Shown here: piece after piece, positions 6,481 through 8,304 of the stretch
Numbering within the stretch: position 1 is the stretch's first letter
How the letters are laid out: each line of letters begins with the position of its first letter
DNA from: Nitrospira sp.
GTDB taxonomy: Bacteria; Nitrospirota; Nitrospiria; Nitrospirales; Nitrospiraceae
DNA length: 8,304 nt
Assembly: GCA_012032965.1 (NCBI GenBank)
Contig: JAAUPT010000056.1
Location: 1 to 8,304, forward strand
Direction of reading: 5' to 3'
Translations under genes and position numbers: made by a program
The notes under the pieces: model-generated
What the model was told of the DNA's origin: nothing
The model's database searches: none
What the model saw: the letters and a program-made list of their open reading frames with translations, nothing else

Positions 6481-7972
6481 ATGTTTGCTCGAATTCGACC
6501 ACTCGTTCTGACAATGCTGGCGGTGTTCACGATAACACCGGCCTTGGCTGCCAGCCACCGCGAAGCCCCGCTGATCGCGAACGATCCGACGGCGGATATC
6601 ACCGACTTTTACTTTTTTCGTAGCTGGCAGGACTCCGACAAAGCCATTCTGATCATGAATGTGATCCCGAGTCAGGAGCCGGGATCGGGGCCTAATTACT
6701 TCAATTTTGCGGACGACGTGCTGTACGAAATTCATGTCGACAACAATAAGAACAACATTGCCGCGAACATCGTCTATCAAATCCGCTTCAAGACCGAGAT
6801 TCGCCAACCGGGCAACGTCTTTCCGTTGTCCTATGTCGCGTTGCCGCCGATCACCGCCCTCACCGGGAGCGGATCCGAAGGACTCCTCCTCCGGCAAAGC
6901 TATACAGTGACGGAAGTCCGATACGGCCAGCGGCCAAGAGACCTGGGGACCGGCGTCATGTATGCCGTCCCGTCGAACGTCGGCCCACGCACGATGCCGA
7001 AATACGAAGAACTGGCTGCCAAGGGGATTTATCCCTTGAGGAACGGCGGCAGAATCTTCGCGGGTCAGCGGGATGAAACGTTCTATATCGATCTGGGTGG
7101 CACGTTCGACACCTTGAACCTGCATATCTCACCGGTCCTTTCCGATGCCGACGATGCCAACGACGCCATCATCGTCGGAGCGCCTGGCGCCGGCACGGCC
7201 GATACGTTCAGTGGGTTCAACGTCAACACGATCGCACTAGAAATTCCCATCAGCGAGCTCATCGGTCCAAACGGCAACAAAGTGCTCGGCGCCTATGCCA
7301 GCACGAGTCGGCCCAAAGTCAGCGTCATCAAGAAGAGCGGCGATCGTCAGAACAGCAGTCCGGTTTGTTCAAGTGGCGCGTAGTGGGAAATCCGCTCGTC
7401 AATGAGTTGATCATCGCGACGAACATGAAAGACAAGTGGAATGCCACAGATGCGGAAGACGAGAATGACTTCGTGCCGTTCTACTGTAACTCGGCGCTTG
7501 CAACTGCGCTCAATGCAGTGTTCGGGACCGGTTTCCCGACGGCCAATCGTGAAGATCTCGTGAACGCGCTTCTTCGGTATGCACCAGGCCCATCGGTATG
7601 CGGTTCAGGCAAGACCAATGAAGCCCTGGCCGAACTCCTCCGAGTCGACTTGGACGTCCCGGCGACTCCGGCAGCAGGCCAGCGACGTCTCGGCCCTCTC
7701 GCGCATGACGCAGGCGGCAACGCAACGCCGGACAAGGCCGGCTGGCCCAATGGCCGGAGGCCGAACGACGATGTCACCGATGTCGCACTACGCGTTGTGG
7801 CCGGAATTCTGACCAACCCTGCCGTGCCGAACCTTGGGGATGGCGTGAATTTTAACGTCGGGTCAGTCGGCAGCGACAAGACAGCCAACGGGATTGCAAT
7901 GGAGTTTCCCTTCCTCCCGACGCGTTCGACGGACGGGATCGTCGGCATATCGATCCACGGGAGGCATTCTAA
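6481..7972 (+). pseudogene. DUF4331-family exported protein, interrupted by three frameshifts
   Basis: The ATG follows a strong AGAGGAGG. Residues 1-23 are a Sec signal peptide ending ALA, giving a mature N-terminus ASHREAPLI. Family features occur in order: DPTADITDFYFF, GPNYFNFADDVLYEIHVDN, FAGQRDETFYIDLGGTFD, FSGFNVNTIALEIP, YASTSR, GNPLVNELII, KDKWNATD, GWPNGRRPNDDVTDVALRVV, and a C-terminal FDGRDRRHIDP. The first frame is lost after KKSGDRQNS near 7356. A short second frame reads VRFVQVAR (about 7358-7381), then VGNPLVNEL resumes in the third. A missing base near 7914-7918 shifts FPFL into PDAFDGRDRRHIDPREAF, with TAA at 7970-7972. Removing two bases and adding one gives exactly 497 codons. 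The family is periplasmic or secreted with no biochemical function known to me. It probably shares a transcript with the lipoprotein upstream and the tonB-like gene downstream. Confidence 0.88.
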
Positions 7973-7982
7973 CCATCACCAA

Positions 7983-8012
7983 GCGGGTGCCGCAGACACA
8001 TGCGGCACCCGC
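7983..8012 (+). terminator. Perfect 12-bp hairpin without T-tract between DUF4331 and tonB-like genes
   Basis: GCGGGTGCCGCA (7983-7994) and TGCGGCACCCGC (8001-8012) are perfect inverted copies around a 6-nt loop GACACA. The stem is very GC-rich and starts 10 bp after the reconstructed DUF4331 stop. The next bases are CCCCGTAGG rather than a T-run, and they lead straight into the next gene's ribosome-binding site. It may be a partial terminator or an mRNA 3'-end protector that lowers downstream expression, rather than a full intrinsic terminator. Confidence 0.6.
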
Positions 8013-8031
8013 CCCGTAGGAGAGAACGGAC

Positions 8032-8304
8032 GTGAACCCTGAGAAGACGCTACAAAAGGTGAGGGTATCATTCCTACGTGGGTGGCTCGTCTCCTTCGCC
8101 CTCCACGGGCTTCTGATTGTCAGCCTTTCCCCCCTATTCCGCCACTCACTGACAACCTTTCCCAAGGAACCATTTCACTTGGACGTGATGCTCGTGCAAT
8201 CGACGCAAATAGCTGACAAGTCCTCCCATATCATCGACAACCCAAAACCAGCCATACCAGAGCAACCGGTTCGAACGCCCGCCATCTCTCATGCCAAGCG
8301 CACC
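8032..8304 (+). CDS. TonB-family energy transducer, N-terminal fragment
   Basis: The gene starts with GTG at 8032 after a strong TAGGAGAG about 8 nt upstream, and remains open to the window end (91 codons). Residues 17-35 form one inner-membrane segment (GWLVSFALHGLLIVSLSPLF) preceded by several basic residues. It contains the Ser-x3-His pattern (Ser21, His25) that in E. coli TonB (Ser16/His20) couples to ExbB/ExbD. After the membrane, EPFHLDVMLVQ leads into a Pro-rich, periplasm-spanning stretch (NPKPAIPEQPVRTP), as expected. The C-terminal domain that touches receptor TonB boxes lies outside the window. It is probably in one operon with DUF4331, separated by the hairpin. It could energise the TonB-dependent receptor encoded elsewhere in this window. 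A TonB-like protein for another exporter or importer is possible. Confidence 0.82.
   Translation, partial: MNPEKTLQKVRVSFLRGWLVSFALHGLLIVSLSPLFRHSLTTFPKEPFHLDVMLVQSTQIADKSSHIIDNPKPAIPEQPVRTPAISHAKRT

Noticed and set aside
7481..7948. Minus-strand 155-codon open frame inside DUF4331
   Set aside because: It is antisense to clearly conserved DUF4331 sequence and is Ser/Arg/Pro-rich in the manner of a shadow frame.
1..8304. CRISPR arrays, tRNA or rRNA genes, transposases, attachment sites
   Set aside because: I saw no regularly spaced repeats, tRNA-like arms, rRNA signatures or transposase motifs on either strand.

Overview
The window looks like a moderately GC-rich Gram-negative genome. It encodes an outer-membrane TonB-dependent receptor, a TonB protein, a lipoprotein and several Sec signal peptides. 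The mix of genes (NikR linked to a TonB-dependent receptor, a SigK-like ECF sigma factor with a cupin-type anti-sigma factor, and a DUF4331 protein) resembles my recollection of Nitrospira and its relatives. That taxonomic call is inference from gene content; no search was run.

Layout. Positions 1-494 (+) hold the C-terminal ATP-binding part of a sensor histidine kinase cut by the window edge. A consensus-like sigma-70 promoter (592-620) precedes a small exported protein of unknown function (705-1073), which ends in a hairpin terminator. On the minus strand, reading from 4301 down to 1166, are nikR (nickel-responsive repressor), a TonB-dependent receptor 11 bp behind it, a REP-like repeat, and a Mpg/AAG-family 3-methyladenine DNA glycosylase. 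Further minus-strand genes are an ECF sigma factor (5968-5366) and its putative anti-sigma factor (5369-4451), which overlap at GTGA. Diverging from the sigma gene on the plus strand are a small lipoprotein (6215-6437), a DUF4331 secreted protein (6481-7972), a perfect 12-bp hairpin, and the start of a tonB-like gene that runs off the window.

How they may work together. NikR and the adjacent receptor look like a regulated metal (probably nickel) uptake unit. The tonB-like gene at the right edge could energise such a receptor. The sigma/anti-sigma pair resembles stress-responsive SigK/RskA or RpoE/ChrR systems, and its divergent partner operon (lipoprotein, DUF4331, TonB) is a plausible target. 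This linkage is inferred from position only.

Main caution. Four genes (TonB-dependent receptor, anti-sigma factor, lipoprotein, DUF4331) are each interrupted by small indels, about nine in total. In every case conserved protein sequence resumes at once in another frame, and I saw no in-frame nonsense substitution in the parts I reconstructed. This fits either indel errors in a draft assembly or very recent gene decay. I annotate each as one broken gene and give the frame-switch positions, so a reader can reconstruct the likely full-length product.
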